This document shows positions 46,705-60,234 of a DNA stretch of 64,000 nucleotides, one piece after another. The translations under genes and the position numbers were made by a program. The stretch covers positions 12,028,001-12,092,000 of the forward strand of contig OZ316891.1 in the NCBI GenBank assembly GCA_973895155.1. The letters run 5' to 3'. How positions within the stretch are numbered: the stretch's first letter is position 1; each line of letters begins with the position of its first letter. This DNA is from Marsupella aquatica (lineage: Eukaryota; Marchantiophyta). The notes beneath the pieces were generated by a model. The model did not search any database, was not told the origin of the DNA, and saw nothing but the letters and a program-made list of their open reading frames with translations.

Positions 46705-49700
46705 TGATCCTGCCAAAACCATGATTGAATCTATGTGAGGTGTAGTCACCTAGTGCGACTGTGTGCACATGTTATACAAAACAAGAACTTTTAGTCAATA
46801 ACATGCTGGTAAGACTTAATCTAACTAATGAAGTGCAATAAAAGTTATTCCCTAAGGCTATCATCCCCCCTATCATCTAGAGTGAAGTCTCTAGACTCGG
46901 ACTCTAACTGATCAAGGTCATAACTGAAAATGACAATGAAGACAAGAAATCAGCTAGGATGGGGCAAAGAATCATGAATAAAGAATAGCATGCATGCAAT
47001 CATTTTTCCTGCAAGGGTTTTTATCCTCCTGATCTCTACTTGTGTTCAAGAACTGGGTAATCAGGCTAGTACATTAAATCAGGAAAGTACAACCAAGCCA
47101 TGACAATCACATTAAGCGTTAGCAACATGTCATGAGTTGAGTCCAAATATGAGTACCTGCAAAAAATGTTATGTGTTGTTTACTCATCAAAACCAGATTG
47201 GTTTTACCCAAGCCTGTCTTGAATATGTTTTTTGTCAGGAATATGTGGTAGTGAGGGCTTTCGGTCTCTAATGTGAAGCATGTAAACCTTCAGTAGCATC
47301 AAATGCACCATAGCAAAGCTCCCCTGTGAGGCTTCCTTGTGAGATGTGACAGTCTAGAGTGGGCCATCACCCACAAGTAATAGAGCTTGCAATTCAGAAG
47401 CTAGTCGTTGCCTTGTTGACAAATCAAAGGTAGGGGAAGCTTGAAACATTCAGTAGTTTTTATGAGCTAGACAATGTAAGAAACCGTTGGCTCTAGATTA
47501 GACAACAAATGCAGACCAACAAGACATCTCAATGGAGAAACTCTTGAAGGATCCATTAATAGCTCATGAGAAAATACCAACCTATACCCCCAGGAGGGCC
47601 AACATGTGTGGGCCTAATCTAAGTGGATGTTATCATAATGTGATCAAGGGTAGTAATATCAAACTAACTAAAGTTGGGAACTAGCTCAAGTCAATTCGAT
47701 ATAGACAATTAATGTGAATGTACGTACTCAATCCAGAGTTGCACCTAGTCAAATGTTTGGTCATTGCCTGAAGTGGCAGATCATTCCTTGTTCTTCTCAT
47801 GTCATTGCCATGGTGCACTTTTGCATATAGTATTGCAATGGACTTGCATTGGAGATGCATCTAGCAAGAGTGGCAAATTAAAAGAATGATCCTTTAGATC
47901 ACTAGACAGCAGTTCTAAAGGATTCAATGAGAAGTCTTAATACCTAACCATGTACCTGGATAACGTTTGAATTCCCAAGTTATGAGAACTCCCAGAGAAG
48001 TTATGGGAGCCAATCTATGGCTATTAGTAGCATTGCCCATGGGCGCAACTCTTTACCAATAATCTTAACAACTTGCCTATGGCTTTAGGCACAAATCTGA
48101 ACATCCCTGTTTCTAAAAATCTCAAGATAAATCCAAAAAGCTGCAATTGAAGGCACACGCGCTTTGTGCCTGGTGTGGTGACCAAGAATGAAAGAGAAAG
48201 GATCATAATTATGGTTAAACTGAGGTGAGGATATAACTCCAAACCTGCCTTAGTTATACATGGGGAGTAAGCTAAACTAGCTCCCCCCATTATAAAAATT
48301 CCTTAAGAGTGTCACTTTAAGTACATAAGTAAGTAACTTTCAGGCAGGGGCACTGTCAAGCTTTAAGACACCCTAATAGCTTGCGAAGTTGGATTGACAA
48401 TGATGTAGACCACTGACATGGAAATTAACTTAGGAGTCAGATCAAAATTCTCACACCTAATACCTAACCCTGTGCCTATCTGACAAATTAAGTTGAATAT
48501 TTATCTGTGGAAGTTGGTGTATCAGGCTCAAGGATTTTGATTGCCTTAGTGAGCCTCTAGGCATCTAGATTCAATCCCACTAAATTGCTCTCTTGCATCC
48601 CTCTATGCTACACCTTTCTTCTCCGCGGATTCTCTTCTCTAACTTGCTCACATTGCGCAAAGCCATTGCTGCAAGCTGCAAAGTGTCTCATGATTTTGGG
48701 TGACTTGGGGTAAAACCACTCTGGAAGGCCGTCAATTCATGCAGTTTCAACCCATTTTTGAACACAGAGGCATTTGTCTTGGGTTGGAAACTTAACTCAC
48801 TGTCAACTCGAGTAAAAGTGACCCAGGACTCACCTGGCTTTGTCCACAAACTTTATGGAAAAGATTCTTTATTTGTATTCACAAATTTTGTAATTTGTGT
48901 TTTCACAGGAGTCACTGACTACCTGTGTGACTGTTACAGCACCAAAAAAAGGTCTTATCTTGGAGAAGTTTGAATCCTGGTGACAATAATGAAATCCTTA
49001 CAGGCAGCAGAGAACATCATTCACGAGGATGGGTTACAACAAAGGAGGCACAGAAGAAGAAAGGAAACTAAGCATCAGGCTTGTGAGACTATATATATGG
49101 GGGGTCTCACTAAGTATGTGGAGGCCCCCATCACCTGCAATATCTCGCAGTCTAGAACACCCTGACATGTAAGAAAGAGATCTACCATTTTCACGCTTGC
49201 ATGGTTACCTTTTTCAAATATTTCTGAAATTTGTTTTACAGAATCATATCTGTTGTTTAAATGCTCGAAAATGCTCAAATTTTGTTTAAAACACATAAAT
49301 ATTCTTCCACAAAAAGTATTAAGTTTTTTCCTAACCAATAATTAAGATAATTATGGGAACATGGTCCACGGAGGCTTCGAATTCAGTCCTCAGATTATTA
49401 ACGAATCTCAAACCTTGAAGCTTGCGGAGAAAAACTTAGACCCAAAAGTATCAGTTTGGTCTTTGGTCAAGAGTGTGCGGAAATGTTGTTTTGTGACCGC
49501 CATTTGTTGTTAATGAATTTGCCTTTGACTGCCACCGGACGTAGAAAGAAGAGATTTGAGACATACTACTATTGTAATAGTCACGCGACGGGATGTACTA
49601 GAAAGACGAGGTTTGAGACGTACTATTATAATAGTCACACTCGCGCCTGAATTAAATAGTTTTCACTCGGCCTGTGTACTGAATTTTTCATAATTTGTCA

Positions 49701-50348
49701 CTAGGCAGGTTTCGGACTTTCGGCAAAGCAAAATACTCCGTATATAAAAGTAGTGGTCACCGTCTACTGCAGGTTGGCCGGTGCGAGAAACCGCCCTCTA
49801 GGCTCTCGCGCGAATGAACGGTTTTCCCTCCCACCGGCCTGTCCGCCTCAGTACAGGGCACTGTCCTCGATGTCCTCTCGCCGTTGATCTGGGCTACGTG
49901 TCTACGACAGTGCGAGCCTGGGGACTACCAGTGTACCACGCTTCCCCAGGCTGCGGCAGCGAAAATCGTTCATAGATGTCTGAACTCTCAAGGATTTTTC
50001 GGAAGCGTTGAAGACCAATCCTGTGAACGACCACTGTCGCCATTATTTTCGTGTCTGAACTCTGAAGGGCACAGTCACCATAAGTGGACGTGCGGTGCTT
50101 CCTCCCGGGCAGTTCTTCTAAGGGACGAGAAAAAAATTCGCAGGGGAGTTAAAGACATTTGGGAGAGAAAACTTCAGTCAGAAAAGGAGATTCAACGAAG
50201 AGGAATTTTTGCGTCCTCGAGATCTTCTCAGATTGGTTGCATGACGGATTCTAAGCTTAACTTGCTGCCGCTGCCGGTGCTGCCGGTGTTCCATGGAGGC
50301 GGAGAAAAATTTAGGCACACTGTCTGAGATACTCGCTGCATGCTACAG
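46705..50348. other. Intergenic, no recognised gene
   Basis: AT-rich to about 49700, then GC-richer DNA. The frame at 49884-50327 (KIVHRCLNSQGFFGSVEDQ, KKIRRGVKDIWERKLQ) has no ATG at its start and no family. A diverged ~57-bp duplication with TTTGAGAC(A/G)TACTA and AATAGTCAC lies at 49543-49646. Confidence 0.3.
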
Positions 50349-50357
50349 TATATAATA
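50349..50357 (+). promoter_or_regulatory. Candidate TATA box, expansin gene
   Basis: TATATAATA followed by AAAACGCAG, about 570 nt before the expansin ATG. The distance implies a long leader or a 5' UTR intron. Confidence 0.35.
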
Positions 50358-50925
50358 AAAACGCAGACATTCTTGCTCCAGCAGTCATCAAGTCGAGAGT
50401 ATCCATACTCCGTAAGTTTCAGTGAGCTTCCTGCTCTGCAGACTACAGGAGTTGGCTGGGACATCTACATCCCTTGTTGCTCGTGTTCAGGTGGGTTCTA
50501 CCAATCTCCAGAGCAGCACTCCTTTGAATTGTACTTAATTATTTTCTCACATTACGTTCGGTGATAGTATTGGGACAAACACTGACTGGTAGTGTAGTGA
50601 AGGGTCGGACGAAACTCTGTTGACATGATAGCCTGGTCTGGGCTGCGTAGTTGTCTTTCATGCATGAGAAGCTTTTCGCAGTTGCATGGTCTCATGGCAT
50701 CTGAGTATTCCATACACAGCCTAGCCCGGGCCAGCATTGTCTTTTGTCTCACAAATAATTCCCATTACACAGGAATATCCAAGCTACAGAGAAACAAGTG
50801 CAATTTACTTACATTTTTGGAGCTCAAGTAAACAGTAGAAGATGTGACAAGCAATTTTTTCTGCTTGTCGTGTTGCGGTCCTCCAGATGGTCTCTGACCG
50901 GTGACTTTGTTCAGTTATTCTGCGA

Positions 50926-52783
50926 ATGATGGCAGTCCTCCAAGGGCCGGCGGCAACGCAGTCTCTGCTGGGCGTTTTGGTGCTCTTTTGGTCCAGTAGG
51001 GCAGTTCTGGTAAATGCTGTCGCTGCTTGGGCGGTGACAGATTGGGCGGATGCTCATGCGACTTTCTATGGTGGACAAGATGCTTCTGGGACAATGGGTA
51101 TGCAGTGAACTTTCACTATTCCCCTCCCAACCCACTTTCTGTACGCGTTGCTGGAGCAAATGCTCTGAATCTCGTCGTCGATGCCGTTTCTGATCTCTTT
51201 ACCAAACTTTTTTGGAGCAATTAAAATGTAGCTGGGAGTTAGCTGACTCTACTGATGATCCTGTTCCCCGTGCTGTAATTTATACGTTGCAGGTGGTGCA
51301 TGTGGATATGGGAACCTCTACAACGTAGGCTACGGAGTCAACACAGCTGCATTGAGTAATGCTCTGTTTCACAACGGGTTGAGCTGTGGAGCCTGCTTCC
51401 AGCTTGAATGCAACCTTGACCAGACTCGATGGTGCTACCCTGGAGGGAAAACCATTACGATCACGGCAACTAACCAATGTCCTCAGGGTTCAGAGGGGGG
51501 GTGGTGCGACTGGCCCAAATATCACTTTGATTTGGCATTCCCCATGTTCGCGACACTTGCCCAACCAGTTGGTGGCGTAATTCCGGTCAGATACAAAAGG
51601 TGAGCTCATCCCAGGCCCACCGCAATGAACTGAATTGACTTCCAGCACTTTGTATCGCCGGTCTCTCGTTTCCCTTCCATGTTGAAACAGACAGAAATCC
51701 GATTGAGCGATTGTATCTGACTCATGCTCTGCTGCTATCCTTCAACTTCTTGGCTCCGCTTTGAAAATAAAATTTCCTCTATGTCACGGCCGTTCTGGTT
51801 TCGTTCGTTGGTTGGGAACTTAAAATGTATGGATGGAAATCTTTGTCGTTCTTTCGCCGAACATGGTATTCCTCTCCATCCGCCATTTATCCTCGTGGAC
51901 CTTCGACTGCTTTTAGTGGATTTCCAGAAAGTGAAGAATCTATTTACGCATCTGGGAATTGGGTGGGGCCGTTTATTGTAAACGAGAATAACGTAGCAAT
52001 GGCAAATATTTCTTGCCGTGAAATGACAGGATAGAGCCCGCCTGAGCCCGTGCTAAAATGAATACATCACCTTTGGTAGCAGAGTACTTTGGTCCCAATT
52101 CAGTTCTCTCCGATTTGCTGATTCACACGGGATTCCACGTGCCCCATGTTACTCGGGTTAGAGCATAAGTAGGGAAGATCATCTTAAGGGCTACAGCTTG
52201 AAATTTACCTCCAGAGGAAGCAGAGAACTATAAGAACTATGTAAACCTTGACACAGAAAGCTGACCGACAAAACTAAATCTGTGATATCCAATTGCGTCA
52301 GTCATAAGTCCGACTATATTCATGGACCTACTCCGAAGCGCCACCTCTAAAGTATTAGGACCAAGAAAGTGGGGTACCTGATTAAATTCTTGGCTCAGAT
52401 GTTTTTGAGCTGGGGTGGATTGTCATTAGGCTTCTTATTCTGACTGGGCAATCGGTTAATTTTCATGTCGCAGAGTTTCATGCTCGAGACAGGGAGGAGT
52501 GCGCTTCAGGATTCTAGGCAATCCATGGTTCAATTACGTCATGGTGTTCAATGTAGCAGGGGGTGGAGACATTTCGGCCCTCGCCATCAGAGGAGATAAC
52601 ACTGACTGGATTTCAATGTCCCAAAACTGGGGTCAGTTCTGGTCTGCCGGTGCCTACGTTGCTGGTCAGAGCCTGTCATTCAGAGCATCATTGGGCAGTG
52701 GACAAACTCTGGAATTTTGGAATGTCGCTGAAAAGAACTGGTGGTTCGGGCAAACTTTCGAGTCGGATTACAACTTCAGTTGA
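50926..52783 (+). CDS. Alpha-expansin
   Basis: Three exons, 50926-51097, 51293-51599 and 52474-52783, GT-AG and in frame, 262 aa. A signal peptide covers about residues 1-35. The GH45-like domain shows [17 protein letters not shown], the conserved cysteines in [11 protein letters not shown] and the [10 protein letters not shown] motif with its catalytic-like Asp. The C-terminal cellulose-binding domain shows [44 protein letters not shown] and [13 protein letters not shown]. Expansins loosen cell walls non-enzymatically at acid pH and are secreted to the apoplast. Alpha class is inferred from HFDL, overall length and FGQTFE. All key residues I know are present. The ATG is the first in a leucine-rich leader. 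Confidence 0.95.
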
Positions 52784-54588
52784 TATTGATTGACGCCTCC
52801 TCGCCAGCCAAAAGGCCGTTGACCGGACCATTACTGATAGCTAGCGATTGAATATTATACTTTCAACAAATTTTTGTATGTTGGGTCTGTCAATTAAGCT
52901 GGCGGACGGTGATAAAATCACTTGTAGTAGTTACGAATTGCTTACTTCCCAGTTGCCAACCTTGTACATATCAACACTTCCGTATAGCTGCATTTATATA
53001 TTGAGCTTCCTGGGTCACTGACTTTCACATACGGTACAAGGGGATTCGTTAGTGGCAATCCCGGGGAAACAGGTCACAGCCTCCCTCCATTTCTTTGTAG
53101 ATGTAAGTCTCCATGCTTTTGTGGAAGTGGTGATCATAAATGTCTGGAACTGCACCCGCCACAACTGGCCTGGTTTCAGCCCTCACTTTGAAAGTACTGA
53201 CAACACAGAAAATGGCATTTTCAGCCTAAATCAAGTTCTACAACAGGATTTAAAGCTCCCTCTTTACCACATGTTCAATGACATATATATAATAAAGAGA
53301 TTGAGAGCATCAATGTATGGTTTTGCATGGTGTTAGCCGTGGCCTATCCTTAGTGTTTATCTCCAAACCTTTGATCGTGCCATAATATGACCTAGGACTT
53401 GTCGCTGCATGCTCGAAAGTAATCGGCGGAATAATACGCTGTCCTATATGGTCTAAGATGCTGAATTGCCACTATTCCGAGCGTTCTACACAATTTCATA
53501 CAAATTGACTAACCACGTACGCTCCATTGTTGACTAATAGAATCGAACGTAACACTAAATTTCTTTCGTCCGAAATGTCTTGATTGCATCTTCGCTCGGT
53601 GGACTAGCTTACATAGAAAACTTCACAAGTGTTTGGGGTAGGATCGGGTGCACTTGGAGCACAGGGAGAGATGTCTGGTAGATTTGGACCCACAAAAATA
53701 GTACATACATTTAAAGCTTGAAATCTATTTATCGACTTGCAGACCAGTGAGATGTACCTGGTATGGTCATCGGATTTCTGAACCACAAGTTCGGTGTACC
53801 ATTTGCATGGTTATCAGAGTTTTGAGCTTGAAGTGCAGCGAGATTCGTTTGGCCTAGTACAGTAGCTGGCAATTGTAGCAATTTTGTAGGTTTCTTACTT
53901 CTTCAGGAACATGGTATGATTATCGGATGAAAATTTTGGGGTGAAAGATTATGGGCACCACTCGTAGGCGCATCTGGATAACTAGTACGAAGTAAGCAAA
54001 ATTGGAGAGTGAGACTATACACAGCACCCGCAGGGCAGGGGAACTACATGGCGCAAATTTGTAACAAGAAATTCTGTACACCTTGCATCGTAGTGATATG
54101 ATGCATATAGCATGCTCATTTGGATGCAAATTTGGAACATTCAGACGCTCATAGTCCAGAGGTTGAAGAGAAAGTTGATCCTTGGGCCTAATATCCTGAA
54201 GCTTTACTTTTGTGTCAATTAATACAAGGGGGCCTTGAGAGGTCCAACAAGTAATGGTTCTTGGAATTTTGGCACACCTAAGTAGATTAGGAATAGAATT
54301 GGTAACAGCATATGAGTGGCACTAATTAGTTCGTATTATGGGTTTTTAATCTCCTTTGTAACTTATGGTTACTTTAGGATACATATCTCAGCTGTTGGTT
54401 TAGGGTCACTAAGCTAGTCCTTTGATTCTCTCTCTTCCAGGCTCCTCTGATTACTACACACATCTCACATCTCAGCTGTTGGTTTTAGGTCACTATGCTA
54501 GCCTGTTGATTCTCTCGTCCAGGGCCCCTCTGATATATATATTGGTATCAGCCTATTCATTAAAAGTGTATTATTATTTTATTTATGT
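52784..54588. other. Intergenic downstream of expansin
   Basis: No gene supported. At about 54386-54535 a block with TCTCAGCTGTTGGTTT, GGTCACTA(A/T)GCTAG and CTCCTCTGAT is duplicated at a spacing near 90 bp. Confidence 0.35.
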
Positions 54589-54912
54589 ACATTTGGGCAG
54601 TGAAAAGTGTACTTTTGGGTTTGGAAAAGTGTACATTTGGCCAATGAAAAGTGTATATTTGGGGATAGAAAAGTTTACAATTGGCCTAAAGAGTGTACAT
54701 TTGGGCAATGAAAAGTGTAAATTTGAACATCAAAATAGATACATTTGGCTTTAAAAGTGTACATTTGAGTACATTTGGCCTAGAAAGTGTACATTTGAGT
54801 GCAAAATGCATATATTTGGCTTAACAAGTGTACATTTAAGTGCATTTGGTCTAGAAAGTGTAACTTTTAGTGCAATAAAGTGTACATTTGGCCTAAAAAG
54901 TGTACATTTGCC
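54589..54912. repeat. Clustered short motif GTGTACATTTGG, about 16 copies
   Basis: Variants of AAAGTGTACATTTGG recur every 15-30 bp, mostly direct, irregularly spaced. The cluster ends about 250 nt beyond the 3' end of the transposase gene. It resembles the subterminal motif clusters that bound some plant DNA transposons, but no terminal inverted repeat was found. Confidence 0.75.
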
Positions 54913-55161
54913 TACCAACTCTTATTATAATCATTTAAAAGAAAGGAATGAATAGAAAAACATTTTTAATTATGTAGAAAAAGCAAACATTCATATTTAT
55001 AATGATCAAAAGTTTAGAAAATGAGGAGATAGTATCACATTAAAACTATTAGAATAGTAAATAACTAGTACATAAATTACTATGTTTGAATGAGTGACTA
55101 TCTTAGTTACATAAAAACTAGTAACTATCTATTTAATTATTATAGCTTCTAACAACTAAGT

Positions 55162-58154
55162 CTACTTGTCCATCCTTTGAAGATAATTTTGGACAGTTTG
55201 TAGAACATTTCGAGGGATCTTCAAACCTCTGCCCGCCATGTTTTCTTCTTTCATTCCAGATTTAAAACCATACATTGCAGAATTCGCATACTGCCAATGT
55301 TGAGTATTCTCACCAAACCCTGGATCTCGTTCCCATGTCTTAGTGGACATGAAACAATTTAGATACCGCGCACTCTCAGTCACATCAAGTTTACTAGAGT
55401 GTTTAGGCCTCCACCATTCAACTGGGAACATTGGAGCGTACTGTCGAGGCAGAGAAGGGTTTGTTGAAGATGTAGTTGGGACTTCATGCTTTGGGTCCAC
55501 CAAACCCAAAGCTCTCACCAACCAGAAATGACCTCCACCATTTTTATTCTCCCAGTCATCCTCGGGTCGAAGAAATACAAAGTTTCCTTCACAAATATCT
55601 TGTAAAGGAATCCATCGTCCTTGTTCTCTCTCAGCTCGAGATCCAACAAATGGTGCTGCTTGATCTTCCATCTCTTCCAAGACCTCATTTTGAAGAGCCG
55701 TCATCTCTGCATTCTCCTCATCTTCACTTGGAGGACCACTTTGTTCCGGTTGGTTGACCTTGTAACCAGTGCCGTGGTTAGTCTTAGGCCAAAATCTGTT
55801 TTCCAAGGGAAATTGAGTACTTCCCTCCCCTTCTAGTGCGAGCCCATTTGTCAACAACTCCACAATTCTCTCCCAATATTTCACAAGAGGAAATCTTTCC
55901 TTATATGCTATAGATGTCTCATCAGTGCAACTCCTTCTCAAAAAATCAAGGTACTTGTTAAGAAATGGGATAATCTCTTCAGATTTTTTGTGTATCTCTC
56001 CAATGGATTTAGCTAAGGGCTCTCCACTTGGTAAAAGAAGAGAATTTGTTGTCAGATCTGTTGCCCAAATGCACCTTCCACCAACTGGAGCCCAAGCTTG
56101 CTTTACATGGGACTTATACTGAAATATTGGTACATTATCTCTCATAGAGAAAAGAAATGATACAGGTTTTGAGTGACCTTGAATATCTTTCACCTTGAAA
56201 GTTTGAAGATATTCTTTGTAAGATGCAACTTCTTGTATCAATCTGGGAACTGGATGAATGCTCTCGCATTCCCATACCTCTGCCATAAGAGCAAGGAGGG
56301 TTGCAACTTCTTTGTGCTGAACTTGATATGATACCTTTGAAAAGAGTGCATCAACATCTTCATGCGTATGACCAACCATTAGAAAAGACATTTGAACAGT
56401 TTCAAATACTCCTCTACTCACAAGCTCGCTACAAAATGCCATGACAGTCTGGTTTTTGTTGTCCTTTGCTGAATTATCCATCTGCAATGTTAGGTGCCTT
56501 GGCAAGGGCTTGAACGATGGACTGCATTGCTCTCCTTGCATGTCTTCTCCATCATCCTCATCTTGCTGGTTTGGGACGGTCTCAGTCCGACTCTCAGCTC
56601 CATCTTCAGAACCAATATACCTATTCACCGGTATATTCTTTGGTTCCAAATAACCCGTCAAAAATGCTTCAAAGTCAAGCAGGGCTTGAAAGAAAGGTCT
56701 GTGAGGTTCCCAATGAAGGCCATCCAACATGTCACCTGTCTTGTCTCCATTGTACTCTTCAAGGTCTCGAAGACACTTAGCCAAGGATGTCACCGTGAAA
56801 TCGGCATCTTCTGGCCAAAGGCCAGTGACACTACAGTGTGCATAAACTCCTGGATCCCTCCCGTGGGTCAACATCCCTGTGAGAGCAATAGGTAGCGGCA
56901 TTCCATGACCCGAAAGAGATTTAGGAGTACTAACCATTTTTGGAATCCATGTCTTTGCTTGATCCATCTTGTCATGAATAATGCAAAGATATTCTCCTGG
57001 GTGTTGTTTGGCAATCACTCGATGAGCGTAGTAAACATATCTACTTGATTCCTCTTGTTAAAATTGTAGGGCCTTGAACGCAGTACTCCTCTATCACTTA
57101 CATCCGCATTGAGTTCATCCCTATCCATTGAGTCCATCCTTTCAGAACCTTCCACCAAAATGTCTGACAAAAATTTTCCATTTGCAACTAGTTTTGTTGA
57201 ATCAATCCGCCATCGAATCAAACTCACTACTCCCTTGTGGATGTTGGGAAAGTATTGTGCTGCCACGACATCTTTCACAGCAATCCCAACATGGTCATCA
57301 CCAAGAATTTCATCATCAACTGCCGCCGTCACTTGAGGGACAGTGATCGTTCCCGTGGCAACCATTTTGGTTCGATCCAAACCAGTGTAGAGTTCAACCA
57401 ACTCTGACATCCAGTTTGCCCGATGAAAATAGTCACACTTAGTGTCTGTGGTGTTTGCCGAACAAGACTGTGAAACAAAATCCACCTTGTCCTTTTGCTT
57501 CTTAGAGGAAGATTTGTTGCTCCCATCGATGTCAACATTCCATACTTTATTGTGGACGTCAGCCACATCCCATAGAACCCAGGAGCCCTTTGCCTCTTCA
57601 ATTGTTGCAGCTCCACCATGTGCGTAAGGTAAAGTCTTACTACCATGAATCACATCTGTGATTTTTACACTAACCCGAGACTCACCGAGTAATATGTTAT
57701 GACATCTCTCCATTGGATCAGTCTTGAAAACAACTCCAAAGGCCACACAATGGCCAGAGATAAACATTTCAACCTCATCACCTGGCCTTAGGGTGGTCGA
57801 AGCATCCTCCTGTACATTTGCAGAATTATGGATGTTGTTATCTTTTCGAGTCGAACAACTACCAATACTGATGCGTTTTTGAGTAATCTTATCCGCAGAT
57901 CGATATGCACATGACATATCCCAAATGACACATGAGTCAATGGCATCATGAAGATTTTCCGCCCTAGGCATTGGAAAAGGGAGCTTCCTGGTCTCACCAA
58001 AGGCCTTCTCAATGAGAACCCCAATTCGATTCTCTCCCAGCACAATATTTTGAAGACTCTCTTGCGGATCTGTCTTTTGAACTGTCCCATTTCCAACGTC
58101 GTAACCATCCATTGTCAAGGTCACATCATCGCCCCTAGAAAACCTTTGAGACAT
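55162..58154 (-). CDS. DUF7869-like transposase protein of a large mobile element
   Basis: Two open frames (58154-57015 and 57057-55162) join in frame if a 50-nt intron, 57101-57052, with a GTAAGT donor and CAAGAG end is removed, giving about 980 aa. The N-terminal half has at least two, probably three, copies of a small-beta repeat (GTVQKTDPQESL, VVFKTDPMERC; each with LGExRxxV and VxWD), like repeats in plant En/Spm-associated proteins (DUF8039 type, from memory). The C-terminal half matches the family I know as DUF7869: CIIHDKMDQAKTWIPK, LTLQMDNSAKDNKNQ and FLMVGHTHEDVDALF. The spaced aspartates suggest a DDE/DDD-type transposase core; this is inference. The exon at 58154 is preceded by the acceptor TTTTTTTCAG near 58177, so upstream exons probably exist and the 58.2-59.2 kb array would be intronic. 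No internal stop in either half. Confidence 0.7.
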
Positions 58155-58214
58155 CCTTTTCCTATTATCCTGCACACTGAAAAAAATGGATTAAAAGCAA
58201 AGTCATGCAAATTT

Positions 58215-59166
58215 TGATTCAGACTGCGATCCTCAAAGTCTGGATTTGGACTACGATCCTTCAATTCCGGATTTGGACCGGGACCATCCAAGTCCGGATT
58301 TGGACTACGATCCTCTGATTCTGGATTTGGACTAGGACCATCCGAGTCCGGATTTTGACCGGGACCATCCAAGTGCGGATTTGGACTGCAATCCTCCGAG
58401 TCTAGATTTGGACTACGATCCTCCGATTATGGATTTGGACTGGGATCATCCGAGTCTGGATTTGGACTGGAATCCTTCGAGTCTGGATTTGGAGTACGAT
58501 CCTCCGATTCTGGATTTGGACTGGGACCATCCGAGTCTGGATTTGGACTGGGACCATCCCAGTCCAAAGTTGGACTAGGACCATCCCAATCCAAACTTGG
58601 ACTCGGACCATCCCAATCCAAACTAGGACTTGGACCATCCAAGTCCAAACTTGGACTCGGACCATCCCAATCCAAAGTTGGACTCGCACTATCCTAATCC
58701 AAACTTGGACTCGGACCATCCCAATCCAAACTAGGACTTGGACCATCCAAGTCCAAACTTGGACTCGGACCATCCCAATCCAAAGTTGGACTCGGACCAT
58801 CCCAATCCAAAGTTGGACTCGCACCATCCTAATCCAAACTTGGACTCGGACCATCCCAATCCAAACTAGAACTTGGACCATCCAAGTCCAAACTTGGACT
58901 CGGACCATCCCAATCCAAAGTTGGACTTGAACCATCCTAATCCAAACTTGGACTCGGACCATCCCAATCCAAACTAGGACTTGGACCATCCAAGTCCAAA
59001 CTTGGACTCGGACCATCCCAATCCAAACTAGGACTTGGACCATCCAAGTTTAAACTTGGACTCGGACCATCCCAATCCAAAGTTGGACTCGGATGATCCC
59101 AATCCAAAGTTGGACTCGGATGATCCTAGTCCACATCCGAATCCAAACTTGGACTAGGACCATCCT
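58215..59166. repeat. Array 1: about 35 units of a 27-bp quasi-palindromic repeat
   Basis: Typical unit: arm TTGGACTCGGA, centre CCA, arm TCCCAATCCAA, plus AC. The arms are inverted complements apart from two positions. Variants alternate in a higher-order order of about 108 bp (four units). Because 27 is divisible by three, several frames stay open and encode 9-residue repeats (MVRVQVWTW-like or DGPSPSLDW-like), which I do not regard as genes. Confidence 0.95.
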
Positions 59167-60234
59167 AGACCAACCCATAATGTAACGGGAGATAAACTTC
59201 AAACATTTTAAGCTAAGAAAATTCCAAATTTAGGAAGACTCCGTATTTTACGGATCTCCCTATATGGTGTAGCCTAAAGTTTGCGTGGTCTTAAGGTAGA
59301 CCCTAATGTCTACATACAGTTTCATGAAATAATGAAACCTAGCCTTATATTTGAATGCATTAACCTTATACTCACCTTAGTATTAAGATCTGGTAGAATA
59401 TGAATATCACATCCAAGGGGGATACATTGTTGTCTGTAGATTGGTAAAAACTTTCCCAGAACCCTGAATACAAGCTATATGCCACTAAATCTTGGGAGTA
59501 AAAAACAAACTGAACCCTAAACCACACATGTCTGTAAAAGATAAACTGAGAGGACCCCAAAAGTCAAGAAGCTGGCTAAGCTGACCCATTGAAGGTAAGT
59601 GGCTCAATACATAACACTTTAAGAGAAACTCCGGATTACATGGAGCTTAGATTTGGGAAACTAGAACAAGAATGAGCTCCGAAGTGGGCGTCTCCCGAAA
59701 TATACCCTTTGCTCGAGTCGGCTCAAACGGAAATCGCGTGAAGATAAGGGTTGAGTACCCCTTCAACTTAGCTTGCGGCACACCTTATCTTCACGAGCTT
59801 AATTGTGCGGGGACTACCGTGCAAGGCTGTTAGGTAGGCAGGACATCAAGGAAGGAGGCCCGTATGTAGGGTGCGGGCAACGGGTCGTACGCAGGAGCAG
59901 GCCGTACGCACTATCAGGCCGTACGTAGGAGAAGGAGGCAACCGGCCGTACGCAGGCCGGGGTGAGGCAGGAGGGGGTAAAGGGACGGAGAGGTCCAGCC
60001 AGGACCTCATTCTCATTCTCACTCTTTCGCTCCTCACTCTGCTCACGCTCTCCACTCTCCGCCTCCGCTCTCTGCTCTTTGCCTCCACTCGCTCGCTCTC
60101 CTCGCTCTTTGCTCTCCGCTCTCTCTCTGCCTCCCCGCCTCCGCCTGCTTCCGCCTCCACCTCCATTCTTTTTCATTGCCCTAAATCGGACGCCTGCTAA
60201 GAAGCCACGTGTCACTCTGCCACGTGTCAGAAAG
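59167..60234. other. Divergent intergenic / promoter region
   Basis: Lies between the minus-strand transposase side and the plus-strand ParB-like gene. Bases 59860-59960 carry repeated GGCCGTACGCAGG-type words. Bases 60000-60170 are an uninterrupted pyrimidine-rich CTCTC tract on the plus strand, followed by a doubled CCACGTGTCA, a G-box-like word, at 60204-60229 just before the ATG. No coding sequence supported. Confidence 0.4.

Noticed and set aside
46706-46721. GGTTGATCCTGCCA, identical to the start of eukaryotic 18S rRNA
   Set aside because: The match stops after 14 nt and does not continue into the conserved AGTAGTCATATGC; treated as coincidence just beyond the psbD fragment.
57015-57060. 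Programmed -1 frameshift between the two transposase ORFs
   Set aside because: No canonical slippery heptamer in the overlap, and a stop in the -1 frame at 57060; a GTAAGT-AG intron explains the join better.
58402-59043. 213-codon minus-strand frame of MVRVQVW-type repeats
   Set aside because: Produced by the 27-bp tandem repeat, which stays open in several frames; no start context or domain, so not called a gene.
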